Source: an uncultured bacterium (lineage in GTDB: Bacteria > Desulfobacterota > BSN033 > UBA1163). From it: a DNA stretch of 60,321 nt. Under the pieces are notes generated by a model that saw only the letters and a list, made by a program, of their open reading frames with translations, was not told where the DNA came from and ran no database searches. The stretch is from positions 1-60,321 of the forward strand of contig CALLAL010000046.1 of NCBI GenBank assembly GCA_938002255.1, given 5' to 3'. This document shows positions 7,899 through 17,366 of the stretch, piece by piece; position 1 is the stretch's first letter; each line of letters starts with the position of its first letter. The translations under genes were made by a program, and so were the position numbers.

Positions 7899-9343
7899 GA
7901 GGTCAACTCCAGTGCTTTTTTAAGACGTTTGACCATCCTCTCTTTTCCAAGGAGGGGTAAGATCTTTGCCAGTTCAGGGCCCTTCATCTTGCCTGTAATT
8001 CCTGCTCTTAATGTGGCGTAGAGAGGTTTCCCTTTTTGACCCGTCTTTTCTTCCAATTGGTGAAACAGAGAGGTATGGACCCCGGCTGCTTTTTCAGGCA
8101 GATCTTCTATGATCTTAAGAACCTTTTGGAGCGTCTCACGAGAAGCGGGCTCAGAAAATCGTTTTTGGGCCTCTTCTTCGAAATAGAATTTTTCGTCAAA
8201 GAATATGCCTAAATAGTCCCTGACCTGAGAGAGGGTCGTAAGATTATCCCTGAGCAGGTGGCAGACCTCCTTGAGATAGGTAGGATCGTATTGCTGGGCA
8301 GGGATCCCTTCTTTTTCGAGATAAGGGAGAAGCAGATGGAAAAGGCGATCCTTATCGATATGCCGGAGGTAATGACTGTTCAACCATTCCAATTTCTTTA
8401 GGGAATGGGTGGGCGCATTTCTTGAGAGGCCTGTAAAGGAAAAGGATTGAATCATTTTTTCAAGGGAGAGAATCTCATCCCCTTCAGGAGGAGACCATCC
8501 AAGGAGAACAAGGTAATTGAGAAGGGATTCCGGTAAAAAGCCTTCTTCCCTGTATTGAGAGACGGCTGTGGCGCCATGACGTTTGCTCAGGGGGGTTCGG
8601 TCTGGACCGAGGATAAGGGGATGGTGAGCAAAGGTTGGAGGGGACCACCCCATTGCACGATAGATCAGAATCTGCCTGGGAGTGTTGGAGAGATGGTCAT
8701 CGCCTCGAATGACGTGGGAAATATCCATGGCATGATCGTCGATGACACAGGCGAAATTATATGCCGCCATCCCATCGGAACGGATGATGATAAAATCACT
8801 CATCCCTGTCGAGTCAAAACTCATACGGCCGTGTATAAGGTCCTGAAAGGCGATCCCCCCTCGATCGACCTTGAACCGAAATACCGGACGAAGCCCCTCT
8901 GCCTCCCTATCAGAAATCTCTTCCTTTTCTAAGAAGCGGCATTTCCCATCATACTTTGGCATCATTCCCTTAGAGAGTTGTTCCTTGCGGAGGGACTCAA
9001 GCCTTTCAGGTGAGCAGAAGCATTTATAGACCTTTCCTTTTTCGATTAACTCCTCCACCGCCCTTCGATAGAGAGAAAGTCGTTGAGTCTGGCGATAAGG
9101 CCCATAAGGGCCTCCCACATCCGGTCCTTCATCCCATGCGATTCCCAGCCACTTTAGATCGTGAAGAATGGCCTCGATGGAGGCCTCAGTGGAACGTTCC
9201 ACATCGGTGTCTTCAATTCGAAGAACAAAAGTCCCTTTCTCTTTTTTTGCAAAGAGGTAATTGAAGAGAGCGGTTCGGGCATTGCCAATATGGAGAAGCC
9301 CAGTAGGTGCTGGAGCAAAACGGACACGGACCTTTAAAGTCAT
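7895..9343 (-). CDS. gltX: Glutamyl-tRNA synthetase
   Basis: A 482-residue class I synthetase. The N-terminal ATP site reads APAPTGLLHIGNARTALFNYL, the second signature is PLSKRHGA (KMSKS equivalent), and an anticodon-binding helical domain follows. It charges tRNA-Glu; whether it also charges tRNA-Gln cannot be said, since no gatCAB or glnS lies in the window. ATG 9343 overlaps the ispF stop by four bases, and its own stop overlaps cysS. It also supplies glutamyl-tRNA to the C5 tetrapyrrole route, represented here by hemL. Confidence 0.96.
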   Translation of the reverse strand: MTLKVRVRFAPAPTGLLHIGNARTALFNYLFAKKEKGTFVLRIEDTDVERSTEASIEAILHDLKWLGIAWDEGPDVGGPYGPYRQTQRLSLYRRAVEELIEKGKVYKCFCSPERLESLRKEQLSKGMMPKYDGKCRFLEKEEISDREAEGLRPVFRFKVDRGGIAFQDLIHGRMSFDSTGMSDFIIIRSDGMAAYNFACVIDDHAMDISHVIRGDDHLSNTPRQILIYRAMGWSPPTFAHHPLILGPDRTPLSKRHGATAVSQYREEGFLPESLLNYLVLLGWSPPEGDEILSLEKMIQSFSFTGLSRNAPTHSLKKLEWLNSHYLRHIDKDRLFHLLLPYLEKEGIPAQQYDPTYLKEVCHLLRDNLTTLSQVRDYLGIFFDEKFYFEEEAQKRFSEPASRETLQKVLKIIEDLPEKAAGVHTSLFHQLEEKTGQKGKPLYATLRAGITGKMKGPELAKILPLLGKERMVKRLKKALELTS

Positions 9344-9822
9344 CTGGACACCATCTCTTCTATCAGAACGATAGCGTAAGCAGCGATTCCTTCGCCTCTT
9401 CCTGTGAACCCGAGTCCTTCGGTCGTCGTCGCTTTCACACTGACTCGCGACGGTTCAATCTCAAGAACCTGACTAATTTCGTTAATCATCCGGGGGATAA
9501 AGTCCAGGAGTTTGGGCCTCTGTGCGACAAGGGTGGTATCGAGGTTGAGGAGGAAAAACCCCTTCTCTTTTACCTTCTCTGCCACTTTTTTGAGAAGAAG
9601 GGTGCTCTTAATGTCTTTGTATTGCGGGTCGGTGTCCGGAAACTGTCTTCCAATATCTCCCTCTGCGATGGCTCCGAGAAGGGCGTCGCAGATTGCATGG
9701 AGAAGGACATCGGCATCGGAATGGCCCTGAAGCCCGAAGAGATATGGGATGTGGATCCCACCCAGGATCAAAGGCCGGTTAGGGACGAGGCGATGAACGT
9801 CATAGCCGAACCCCACCCTCAT
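9340..9822 (-). CDS. ispF: 2-C-methyl-D-erythritol 2,4-cyclodiphosphate synthase
   Basis: At 160 residues it has the typical IspF length. The metal and substrate motif GYDVHRL opens the protein and is followed by GGIHIPYLFGLQGHSDADVLLHAICDALLGA, then FPDTDPQYK, and a C-terminal ATTTEGLGFTGRGEGIAAYA. It cyclises CDP-ME-2-phosphate to MEcPP with release of CMP in the MEP isoprenoid pathway. ATG 9822 follows AAAGGAGAAAAGG, and the ispD stop overlaps it as ATGA, so translation is coupled. Separate ispD and ispF genes, not an IspDF fusion, are present. Confidence 0.96.
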   Translation of the reverse strand: MRVGFGYDVHRLVPNRPLILGGIHIPYLFGLQGHSDADVLLHAICDALLGAIAEGDIGRQFPDTDPQYKDIKSTLLLKKVAEKVKEKGFFLLNLDTTLVAQRPKLLDFIPRMINEISQVLEIEPSRVSVKATTTEGLGFTGRGEGIAAYAIVLIEEMVSR

Positions 9823-10532
9823 TCCTTTTCTCCTTTCGTGTGGGCTCTCATCTTCAGGATGAGATTTGCCAGCATCAGATCTTCTAAAGTCGTTATTTTA
9901 ATATTGGTGTATGACCCTAACAGGATGTGGACTTTCTTGCCCAGATGTTCAACCAGGGAAGCGTCGTCTGTCCCGACGAAATGATCTTCTCCAGCCTTGC
10001 GATAAGCCTCCCGGATGAGAGGGGTCTGAAAGGTCTGCGGGGTTTGAGCCTGGTAAAGCCTCTCCCTTTCAAGGGTTTGAAGGATCGTTCCATCGGGGTG
10101 AGCCATTTTGATGGTGTCTTTAACAGGCATAGCCGTGATGACAGCACCGAAGCGAATGGCGGATCGGATAGAATCTTCAATCATCTCTCTCGTCACAAAA
10201 GGCCGGACGCCGTCATGGATGACGACCACTTCTGAATCCATCGAGAGAGCATCCAGCCCGTTTTTAACAGAGTCCTGCCTTCTCTTCCCTCCCGGGACGA
10301 TTTGAGAAATCTTCTGGTATTGAAACTTTTCAATAATTTCTTTTAAACAGTACTCCTGATCTTCCTGGCCAACGACGAGGAGGATAGAACGGATGAGGGG
10401 GCTGGCGTCAAAGGGATCGAGGGTGTGAGCCAGAATAGGCTTACCCCCAAGAGAGAAGAACTGTTTTTTTCTTCCCTCCATAAACCGCTGGCCGATACCA
10501 GCGGAGACGATGACGGCATCCGCTTTGACCAT
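9819..10532 (-). CDS. ispD: 2-C-methyl-D-erythritol 4-phosphate cytidylyltransferase
   Basis: 237 residues with the cytidylyltransferase opening AVIVSAGIGQRF, then KKQFFSLGGKPILAHTL, the HDGVRPFV motif, and the conserved AMPVKDTIK and QTPQTFQTPLIREAY segments. It adds CMP to MEP, giving CDP-ME in the MEP pathway, directly upstream of IspF in the operon. The ATG at 10532 has no strong SD, and a 91-bp gap separates it from the PIN/TRAM gene, so it might have its own initiation signal. Family membership is secure. Confidence 0.95.
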   Translation of the reverse strand: MVKADAVIVSAGIGQRFMEGRKKQFFSLGGKPILAHTLDPFDASPLIRSILLVVGQEDQEYCLKEIIEKFQYQKISQIVPGGKRRQDSVKNGLDALSMDSEVVVIHDGVRPFVTREMIEDSIRSAIRFGAVITAMPVKDTIKMAHPDGTILQTLERERLYQAQTPQTFQTPLIREAYRKAGEDHFVGTDDASLVEHLGKKVHILLGSYTNIKITTLEDLMLANLILKMRAHTKGEKE

Positions 10533-10623
10533 CAGGAATTTGAACCATTGAAATCAAGGGAAGGTGGAGGGTCGATATCACCAATTCACCCTGACGTTCC
10601 ACATCCTTCTCTGGTTTCCCTCT

Positions 10624-11682
10624 TCAGAATTCGCTGTCCAAAGGATAATAATACTCTTTCCCTCTCGTTTCTTTGACAGAATCCTCCTTCAGCCGAGCGA
10701 AGATCATTCTGCCCGCAGGAGTCTGGAGCACACTGGTGACGACGACATCGATATTCTTTCCGATCTGACGTCTTCCATTATCCACAACAATCATCGTTCC
10801 GTCATCAAGATAAGCTACTCCCTGGCCCATCTCCTTTCCTTCTTTGACAATTTTGATATTGATTTCTTCTCCAGGAAGAACAACCGGTCTTAACGCATTA
10901 GCCAGGGCATTAATATTGAGCACTTCTATGCCCTGAAGGCCGGCAACCTTATTGAGATTTGAATCATTGGTAATGATTTTGCCATTGACCTCTTTAGCCA
11001 GTTCGATCAGTTTCGCATCGACCTCTTTGACCGAAGGGTAGTCTGTATCCACAATCCGCACATCCACGTTGACCTGTTTCTGGATATGGTGGAGAATCTC
11101 AAGCCCTCTTTTGCCACGGGTTCGTTTAATAGGATCGTGCGAATCTGCGATATGCTGGAGTTCGCCAAGGACGAATTGGGGGATGAGGAGAGGGCCCTCA
11201 ATAAATCCGGTTTCGGTGATATCTGCAATGCGTCCATCAATGATGACACTCGTATCCAAAATCTTCGTAATTCCGGCCTGAACAGAACCTTTTCCCATTG
11301 CATTCAAATCCCGGGAACGGAAGGGGAGATGGATGTCTGACCCTTTGATCAGACCCACTCTCAAACCAATATATCCACAGATGGCATAGAGTAATCCGTA
11401 AAGGGGGAGAAGGGTTTGCTGTTCGTTAAGAAAAAAGGGGAAAAAGACGCTGGCTAAAAGATTGGAAAAGAGGATTCCGACGATTAGCCCGATGAAACTT
11501 GCCAAAAGATTTTTCAAAGGGACCTTTCTCAGCCGTTCCTCGAGGAAAAGCGTGAGGGCGGAAAGGAGAAGACCGCCCAAAAGTCCCCACCCGCTAAATC
11601 CCGGGGCAATCCCTTTGACGAAAAAGTAGCCACTTGCCCCACAAATTAGGAAAAAAATGAGACGAAGAATCCATCGCTCCAA
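10624..11682 (-). CDS. Membrane PIN-TRAM domain protein (YacL-like)
   Basis: Four hydrophobic segments fill residues 1-115. A PIN nuclease domain follows (KILDTSVIIDGRIADI ... GELQHIADSHD ... IITNDSNLNKVA) with acidic metal-binding residues, then a C-terminal TRAM RNA-binding domain (GEEINIKIVKEGKEMGQGVAYLDDGTMIVVDNG). Family members (B. subtilis YacL type) are presumed membrane-bound RNases of uncertain substrate. Start choice: a GTG at 11691 overlaps the AGGAGGTGA ribosome-binding site itself, whereas TTG 11682 lies about 5-7 bases after it. I therefore take TTG 11682, giving 352 residues. It sits between carD and ispD, as yacL precedes ispD in Firmicutes. Confidence 0.88.
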   Translation of the reverse strand: MERWILRLIFFLICGASGYFFVKGIAPGFSGWGLLGGLLLSALTLFLEERLRKVPLKNLLASFIGLIVGILFSNLLASVFFPFFLNEQQTLLPLYGLLYAICGYIGLRVGLIKGSDIHLPFRSRDLNAMGKGSVQAGITKILDTSVIIDGRIADITETGFIEGPLLIPQFVLGELQHIADSHDPIKRTRGKRGLEILHHIQKQVNVDVRIVDTDYPSVKEVDAKLIELAKEVNGKIITNDSNLNKVAGLQGIEVLNINALANALRPVVLPGEEINIKIVKEGKEMGQGVAYLDDGTMIVVDNGRRQIGKNIDVVVTSVLQTPAGRMIFARLKEDSVKETRGKEYYYPLDSEF

Positions 11683-11740
11683 GGTGTTCACCTCCTTTCA
11701 TCAAGATATTGGTGCTTGAATAGACAGGAAAGAGGGAAGT

Positions 11741-12223
11741 TTATGAGCCAAAGATGTTTCGGATCTCTTTGAGGATCTCCGATTCCTTCACATCTCGGGC
11801 AATTGCCAGTTCTTTGACCAGGAGTGTTTTGGCCATATCCATAATTTTTTTCTCACCAAAGGAGAGTTCCTTTTCCGCCTTTAAAAGATGAAGGTCTCTT
11901 AAAACCTCTGCAATTTCATAAATCGATCCCGTATTGATCTTTTCCATGTATTCTCGATATCTTCGGTTCCAGGTTTGATTATCGAGGGTGACTTCCCGAT
12001 CTTTTAAAATTTCCATGACTTTTCGGGCATCAATTTTTCGGATGACCGTCCTCAATCCCGCTGATTTCACATTATCTTCTGGAACCATGATGGTCATCCC
12101 GTTATCTACAAAGCGGAGAATATAGAAGCTCTGTTCCTTGCCTGAAATGCGCTTGGTTTCAATTGCCTCAATGACTCCTACGCCGTGACCAGGATAGACT
12201 GCTTTATCACCGATTTGAAACAT
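11741..12223 (-). CDS. carD: CarD-family transcription regulator
   Basis: The N-terminal half is the CarD/TRCF RNA-polymerase interaction domain (MFQIGDKAVYPGHGVGVIEAIE ... FYILRFVDNGMTIMVPEDN), and the C-terminal half is a helical DNA-binding domain containing the WNRRYREYMEK segment. CarD proteins bind the RNAP beta subunit and stabilise open complexes, often at rRNA promoters. A frame extends upstream to 12250, but AAGGGGG lies about 7 bases before ATG 12223 and homologues start MF.VGDKAVYP, so I use 12223 (160 residues). It is the first gene of the minus-strand operon, 58 bp from the PIN-TRAM gene. Confidence 0.93.
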   Translation of the reverse strand: MFQIGDKAVYPGHGVGVIEAIETKRISGKEQSFYILRFVDNGMTIMVPEDNVKSAGLRTVIRKIDARKVMEILKDREVTLDNQTWNRRYREYMEKINTGSIYEIAEVLRDLHLLKAEKELSFGEKKIMDMAKTLLVKELAIARDVKESEILKEIRNIFGS

Positions 12224-12311
12224 AACGTGACCCCCTTTCTTAACAATCAACTTATCAAGAGGAAATAGCCCTCTCTCTTCACTCAGGCCGAAATAACTGA
12301 TTAACGGGATG

Positions 12312-13463
12312 TCAAGACCCTCGGCGTTCTAAAAATTTTAATATATCTAAGGCGTCAGGTTTATTCCCGTCAATGGGTTTACCAATCGAGGCGTCCGTCC
12401 CGAAGGTGGTTAAGATTTGAATCTTTCCCTTTGCGTCTCCCTTTTCTCCAAGCCTTTGAGGATCAAACACCGCCAGCACATCTCCAACCTTGACGCCACT
12501 TAACTTTCCCGCATTGAGATAGATGGTTTCTCCTTCAATCTTGGCAATCCGGCAGAACCAATCCAGGCGGTTTAATTCCCTTAAAAGGGAACGGCTTAAT
12601 TCCGATAGGGTAAGATCGAAAGCCTTCCCTTTGGCTTTCTCATCGGAGAAGAGTCCCCGTTCCTTGGTGGGAACAATTGGGTTCTGAGCGGAGAGGCTTT
12701 TGGTTATCGTCCCGGAGAGGGTATCGATCATTCGGGTTTCTATTTTCATGATAGCCGTAGAGGCTGTTTCCTGATCCTTGGTTCCCTTGGTGGTAAAAAC
12801 ATAAGGCCCTGAGAGTTCTCCAGTGATAATGATATGGATTCCAAAAACCTCATTCAGCATTTTTGAAATTTTTAAAAATTCGTCACCCGAAAGAGGTTCC
12901 CTCCCTTTTTGAAGAAATTCCTTAATCATTTGATAGTCAACAAAAAGAACGTTTGAAGATCTCTGGGCCATTTCTTTCATCAATTTCTCGGCAAGCCAGT
13001 CACCTAATGTCTCATCCTGGGATAGGGTACGATCGTCAAAGTGGGCGATCAGCACCTTTTTCTTTAAGGGAATGATAGGAGAGATTGGAACAGAGGTTGA
13101 GATGGTTTCCCTTACAGAGGTTATCGGTGAGAGAGTTGGACTCCCTTCTTCGATTTGGTCTTTTTCGGGTTCAAGGCGAGGCATTTTTGCAGAATAGAGG
13201 TCTCGCTCGGCAAGATATTCCTCAACAGGAATATAGAGATACTTTGGTTGATGCCCTCCCCCAGCCCCTTGAGGGTTGAGAACTTTTACATATTCTTGCC
13301 TATCGATGATGATGACCTCTTTGTCGATCAGTTCCTTCATTTTTGCCTTGTGTGGAGGCCCCTTTTTGATTGGAAACCAGGAGGGTGTAGAACAGGCTGA
13401 AATGAGGAAAAGGAAGAATAAGAGGAAGACAAGATGTTGAGGTTTTGTTCCGCTTGATTTCAT
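12312..13463 (-). CDS. Lipoprotein with CsgG/TolB-N-like and FlgT-C-like parts
   Basis: 383 residues starting at ATG 13463 behind AGGGAAAAG. The signal peptide ends LISAC with the lipid Cys at about 24. A Pro/Ser-rich linker leads to an alpha/beta domain at about 135-270 (KKVLIAHFDDRT ... GDWLAEKLMKEMAQRSSNVLFVDYQMIKEFL ... FGIHIIITGELSGPY), which resembles the CsgG/TolB N-terminal fold. The last 100 residues (FCRIAKIEGETIYLNAGKLSGVKVGDVLAVFDPQ) resemble the FlgT C-terminal domain, which binds the cell wall/LPS region. It is therefore probably an outer-membrane-associated assembly protein. No curli or flagellar gene is nearby, so the partner is unknown. Confidence 0.7.
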   Translation of the reverse strand: MKSSGTKPQHLVFLLFFLFLISACSTPSWFPIKKGPPHKAKMKELIDKEVIIIDRQEYVKVLNPQGAGGGHQPKYLYIPVEEYLAERDLYSAKMPRLEPEKDQIEEGSPTLSPITSVRETISTSVPISPIIPLKKKVLIAHFDDRTLSQDETLGDWLAEKLMKEMAQRSSNVLFVDYQMIKEFLQKGREPLSGDEFLKISKMLNEVFGIHIIITGELSGPYVFTTKGTKDQETASTAIMKIETRMIDTLSGTITKSLSAQNPIVPTKERGLFSDEKAKGKAFDLTLSELSRSLLRELNRLDWFCRIAKIEGETIYLNAGKLSGVKVGDVLAVFDPQRLGEKGDAKGKIQILTTFGTDASIGKPIDGNKPDALDILKFLERRGS

Positions 13464-13599
13464 CTTTTCCCTGATAACTATTAATATTTTACCCTAAAAT
13501 TGTGAAAAAATCAACGAAGATTGTTTTTAAAATGAACTCAAAAGACAGGTCTGTTTTACCTAAAAAGGGGTGGATTGGGAAATAATCTATTTGACCATT

Positions 13600-14373
13600 T
13601 CATGCCTTACGGGTGAGATGGGAGATGACCTTTTCGACATCTTCTGGAATGTCCACCCCAACGGGTTCGTAATCAACAGGGATCACTTTGATCTTATAGC
13701 CCTTCTCCAGAACACGGAGCTGTTCCAGCTTTTCCATTTTTTCTAAAGGGGTGGGTTTCATTTTTGCAAGTTTTAAGAGGAAGGAACGGCGGTAGGCATA
13801 AAGGCCAATGGTTTTATAAAGCTTTTTAGACAACAGTTTCTCTCTCGTATCGGGGTTGGAGAGGATCTGTTCTACCGAAAAGTCTCTTGGAAAAGGGATG
13901 GGAGATCTTGAAAAATAAAGGGCAAATCCACTTCCATCTACGACCACCTTGCCCTGATGGGGGTTGAGCCAATCCTTGATCTCTTTGATCCTTGTCATCA
14001 AGGAAGTCATCTGCAAGGTTTTGTCCTTCATAAGGGGCCTGATAGCCTTATCGATGATGGTTCCTTTGATCAGGGGCTCGTCTCCCTGGACATTGACAAC
14101 GATTTCGGATCTTAGCCTCTGGGCCACCTCAGCCACCCGGTCGGTTCCAGTGGGATGACTTTGAGAGGTCATCACAGCCCTTCCACCAAACCCCTGTACT
14201 GTATCGAAGATTCTCTGATCATCTGTGGCGACTATGACTTCACCAATCCATTTCGACTGGCAAACCCCCTCATAGACCCATTGGATCATCGGTTTGCCAA
14301 GGATGTCGATCAGGGGCTTTCCTTCGAAGCGCGTTGATCCATATCGAGCAGGAATTATGGCTGTAATCTTCAT
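13600..14373 (-). CDS. kdsB: 3-deoxy-manno-octulosonate cytidylyltransferase
   Basis: The cytoplasmic enzyme activates Kdo as CMP-Kdo for lipid A-core LPS. Motifs are IIPARYGSTRFEGKPL at the N-terminus, VATDDQRI, SGTDR-type SHPTGTDRVAE, VNVQGDEPLI and PVDYEPVGVDIPEDVE at the C-terminus. A longer frame begins at 14466, but its first 31 residues have no family character and it would cross the promoter, so ATG 14373 (257 residues) is chosen. No SD precedes this ATG. The promoter predicted at 14380-14409 would start transcription about at the A of the ATG, so the mRNA may be leaderless. It is divergent from the heptose adenylyltransferase, the next LPS-precursor gene. Confidence 0.95.
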   Translation of the reverse strand: MKITAIIPARYGSTRFEGKPLIDILGKPMIQWVYEGVCQSKWIGEVIVATDDQRIFDTVQGFGGRAVMTSQSHPTGTDRVAEVAQRLRSEIVVNVQGDEPLIKGTIIDKAIRPLMKDKTLQMTSLMTRIKEIKDWLNPHQGKVVVDGSGFALYFSRSPIPFPRDFSVEQILSNPDTREKLLSKKLYKTIGLYAYRRSFLLKLAKMKPTPLEKMEKLEQLRVLEKGYKIKVIPVDYEPVGVDIPEDVEKVISHLTRKA

Positions 14374-14379
14374 CAATCT

Positions 14380-14409
14380 TATATAATCAGATTCTTCATA
14401 GACTGTCAA
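14380..14409 (-). promoter_or_regulatory. Predicted sigma70 promoter of kdsB
   Basis: On the minus strand TTGACA (14409-14404) is followed after 17-18 bases by TTATAT/TATATA (about 14386-14380). The -10 box ends only about 6 bases before the kdsB ATG, so the expected transcription start coincides with the start codon. Confidence 0.6.
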
Positions 14410-14494
14410 TTGTTGCTGATGATGGCTCAAATTCCAAAGAGGGGGAGGTTGACGACCTCCTGTCAAATCTGGTAGGTATTATGTAGGAGGGAAC

Positions 14495-14983
14495 GTGAGG
14501 GAGAAGATTAAAGAGAAAAAAGACCTGTGTCAGATCGTCCAGGCATTGAAGGGAAAAGGGAAACGAATTGTCTTTACCAATGGATGCTTTGATCTTCTTC
14601 ATGTTGGCCATATCCGTTATCTTGAAAAAGCCAAATCACTTGGTGATATTTTAGTCGTGGGAGTGAACAGTGATCGATCCGTTCGAGAGATCAAAGGTCC
14701 GCTTCGCCCCATTCTGTCCGAAGAAGAGAGGGCAGAAGTGATCTCAGGGCTCGGATGTGTAGATTATGTGACGTTATTTGATGAACCGACTCCCCTTCAA
14801 CTGATTACCTCCCTTCAGCCTCATGTGCTTGTTAAGGGTGGCGATTGGGCCAAGGAGACTGTTGTGGGAAAAGAGGTGATAGAGGCTTCAGGAGGGGAAG
14901 TGGTCATTGTTCCCTATATCGAAGGTCCTTCGAGCTCAAATATCATTGAAACGATTATAAGACGCCATGAAAAAAGATCGTGA
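14495..14983 (+). CDS. rfaE2: D-glycero-beta-D-manno-heptose 1-phosphate adenylyltransferase
   Basis: 162 residues corresponding to the C-terminal (RfaE2/HldE-C) domain only; the heptokinase domain is absent and must be encoded elsewhere. The cytidylyltransferase-fold signature TNGCFDLLHVGHIRYLEKAK is at about 27-46, and KGGDWAKETVVG and PSSSNIIETI mark the C-terminal nucleotide-binding part. It makes ADP-glycero-manno-heptose for the LPS inner core. GTG 14495 follows GTAGGAGGGAAC. Its last 17 bases overlap the start of lon. Pairing with divergent kdsB gives an LPS-core precursor locus. Confidence 0.93.
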   Translation: MREKIKEKKDLCQIVQALKGKGKRIVFTNGCFDLLHVGHIRYLEKAKSLGDILVVGVNSDRSVREIKGPLRPILSEEERAEVISGLGCVDYVTLFDEPTPLQLITSLQPHVLVKGGDWAKETVVGKEVIEASGGEVVIVPYIEGPSSSNIIETIIRRHEKRS

Positions 14984-17342
14984 AACGGATTTTTTATCTC
15001 CCCCAGAGAAACTTCCCCTACTTCCGGTAAGAGACATTGTTGTCTTCCCTTACATGATTCTTCCCCTTTTTATCTCTCAAGAGAAATCGATCAAATCCCT
15101 TGAGGAAGCGCTAGCCCGAGATCGTCTCATCTTTCTTGTTTCCCAAAAAAATGTTTCTTCCGATGAAGAGCCGACCCTCAAAGACCTCTATCGAGTGGGA
15201 ACCGTGGGACTCGTGATGAAAATGTTGAGGCTTCCGGATGGAAAGATCAAGATTCTGGCTCAAGGGTTGTCCAAAGCGGTGATCAAGGAGGTCGTTCAGG
15301 CGACCCCGTATATTCAGGTTAGAATCGAACATATCAAGGATCCCTTCATCACGGAGATTACCCTCGAAATAGAGGCTTTGATGAGGAGTGTCAGAGAGCA
15401 ATTAGAGCGCATTGCTTCCTATGGAAAATTTATCTCTCCCGATTTGATGTTTGTCCTCGAGAGCATTGACGAACCTGGAAGACTGGCAGACCTGGTTGCA
15501 TCCAATCTTGAACTGCCGGTTGAAAAAGCCCAGGAGATATTAGAGACCTTCGATCCCATTGAAAGGCTGAGGATGGTAAGTGATCTTCTGGGCAAAGAGG
15601 TCCAGGTTCTTGCCATGCAGGCCAAAATTCAATCTCAAGCCAGGGAGGAGATGACCAAGACCCAGAGGGAGTATTATCTGCGGGAGCAGATGAGAGCGAT
15701 TCGAAGCGAATTGGGCGAGGTGGATGAACGAACCAAGGAATTTAAGGAACTCCGACAGAAAATCAAGAAAGCGAAGATGCCCCAGGAGGTAGAAAAGGAA
15801 GCCCTCAAAGAACTGGAGCGCCTTGATCAGATGCATCCTGATTCTGCCGAAGCTTCCATCGTTCGAACTTATCTTGACTGGTTGATCGAGATGCCCTGGT
15901 CCAAGTCCACTCCCAATAACCTGGATATTAAAAAAGCCAAGAAAGTTCTCGATGAGGATCATTACAACCTCGAAAAGGTGAAAGAGCGAATTCTTGAATA
16001 TCTGAGCGTCCATAAGTTGAAGAAGAAGATCAAAGGGCCCATTCTATGTTTTGTCGGGCCTCCGGGTGTTGGGAAGACCTCTTTGGGAAAGTCGATTGCA
16101 AGAGCCCTGGGAAGAAAATTTGTCCGTATCTCTTTAGGTGGGATTCGCGATGAAGCCGAGATTCGAGGCCATCGCCGAACGTATGTGGGAGCCATGCCCG
16201 GGCGGATCATCCAGTCGATTAAACAGGCAGGAAGCAACAACCCTGTCTTCATGATGGATGAAGTAGATAAGATCGGGGTTGACTTTCGGGGTGACCCGGC
16301 TTCTGCCCTTCTGGAGGTTCTTGACCCTGAACAGAACAATGCCTTTAGCGACCATTATCTTAATGTTCCCTTTGACCTCTCCCAGGTGATGTTTATCACC
16401 ACGGGAAATGTCACGGACCCGATTCCCTCTGCTTTGAAAGATCGGATGGAGATCATCGAAATTCCAGGATATACCGATCTGGAAAAGTTAAAGATCGCCA
16501 GGACCTATCTTCTTCCAAGACAGATGGAGGAGAATGGTATCGGTCCAGAATATCTCGACATTTCTGATCAAGCCATTTTACAGATCATCTCCCAATACAC
16601 GCAGGAGGCAGGGCTTCGGAATCTCGAAAGAGAATTGGCAGCCATCTGCCGTAAAGTGGCGAAAAAAGTGGCAGAGGGTCTGTCTTCCAGTAGAAGAGGC
16701 AAGAAGGAAAAGACCAGAATCACGGCAAGAAATCTTCATCAATTTTTAGGGCCTCCTCCATATCTTCCTGATGAGGGACAGGAACGAAATGAGATCGGGG
16801 TGGCCACCGGCCTTGCCTGGACAGAGGTTGGGGGAGAGATTCTTCATGTGGAGACTTCCACCACTCCTGGAAAGGGATCTCTGATCCTGACTGGCCATCT
16901 GGGAGAGGTGATGAAGGAATCAGCCCAGGCTGCTTTCACCTATGCACGTTCAAAGGGGAAATCCTATCGGATCCGAAGTAAGGACCTGAATGAGAAGGAC
17001 GTCCACATCCATGTCCCTGCAGGGGCCATCCCGAAAGATGGTCCTTCTGCAGGGATCACCATAGCGGTTTCACTCTTCTCCGCTCTCTCAGGGATTCCTG
17101 TCAGAAAAGATGTTGCCATGACTGGCGAAATCACTCTTCGGGGTAGGGTGCTTCCGGTGGGGGGGCTCAAGGAGAAGGCTCTTGCTGCCCTTCGTGCTAA
17201 TATCAAAAAGGTTATCATTCCTTACCGCAACAGGAAGGATCTGCTTGAACTGCCATCCTATGTCCGCAAAAAAATGGAATTTTTACCGGTTCAACATATG
17301 GATGAAGTCCTTCGAATCACTCTGGCAAAACCCAAAAGATAG
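14967..17342 (+). CDS. lon: ATP-dependent Lon protease
   Basis: 791 residues. The N-terminal LAN substrate domain opens [20 protein letters not shown]. The AAA+ module has Walker [10 protein letters not shown] at about 364-371 and Walker [12 protein letters not shown]. The proteolytic domain has the serine in PKDGPSAGI (Ser694) and the paired lysine 43 residues later in [10 protein letters not shown] (about Lys737), the spacing seen in bacterial Lon. It degrades misfolded and regulatory proteins in the cytoplasm. The start ATG lies within the 3' end of the heptose adenylyltransferase, so the two are probably cotranscribed. ThiL follows after 24 bp. Confidence 0.97.
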   Translation: MKKDRETDFLSPPEKLPLLPVRDIVVFPYMILPLFISQEKSIKSLEEALARDRLIFLVSQKNVSSDEEPTLKDLYRVGTVGLVMKMLRLPDGKIKILAQGLSKAVIKEVVQATPYIQVRIEHIKDPFITEITLEIEALMRSVREQLERIASYGKFISPDLMFVLESIDEPGRLADLVASNLELPVEKAQEILETFDPIERLRMVSDLLGKEVQVLAMQAKIQSQAREEMTKTQREYYLREQMRAIRSELGEVDERTKEFKELRQKIKKAKMPQEVEKEALKELERLDQMHPDSAEASIVRTYLDWLIEMPWSKSTPNNLDIKKAKKVLDEDHYNLEKVKERILEYLSVHKLKKKIKGPILCFVGPPGVGKTSLGKSIARALGRKFVRISLGGIRDEAEIRGHRRTYVGAMPGRIIQSIKQAGSNNPVFMMDEVDKIGVDFRGDPASALLEVLDPEQNNAFSDHYLNVPFDLSQVMFITTGNVTDPIPSALKDRMEIIEIPGYTDLEKLKIARTYLLPRQMEENGIGPEYLDISDQAILQIISQYTQEAGLRNLERELAAICRKVAKKVAEGLSSSRRGKKEKTRITARNLHQFLGPPPYLPDEGQERNEIGVATGLAWTEVGGEILHVETSTTPGKGSLILTGHLGEVMKESAQAAFTYARSKGKSYRIRSKDLNEKDVHIHVPAGAIPKDGPSAGITIAVSLFSALSGIPVRKDVAMTGEITLRGRVLPVGGLKEKALAALRANIKKVIIPYRNRKDLLELPSYVRKKMEFLPVQHMDEVLRITLAKPKR

Positions 17343-17366
17343 AAGATCTGAGTTCGGAGTCTTAAA

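Noticed and set aside
9307-9984. 225-codon plus-strand frame opposite ispF/ispD
   Set aside because: It lies wholly antisense to two well-conserved enzymes and has no SD or family character.
11683-11691. GTG start for the PIN-TRAM protein
   Set aside because: The GTG is part of the AGGAGGTGA ribosome-binding site; TTG 11682 is correctly spaced.
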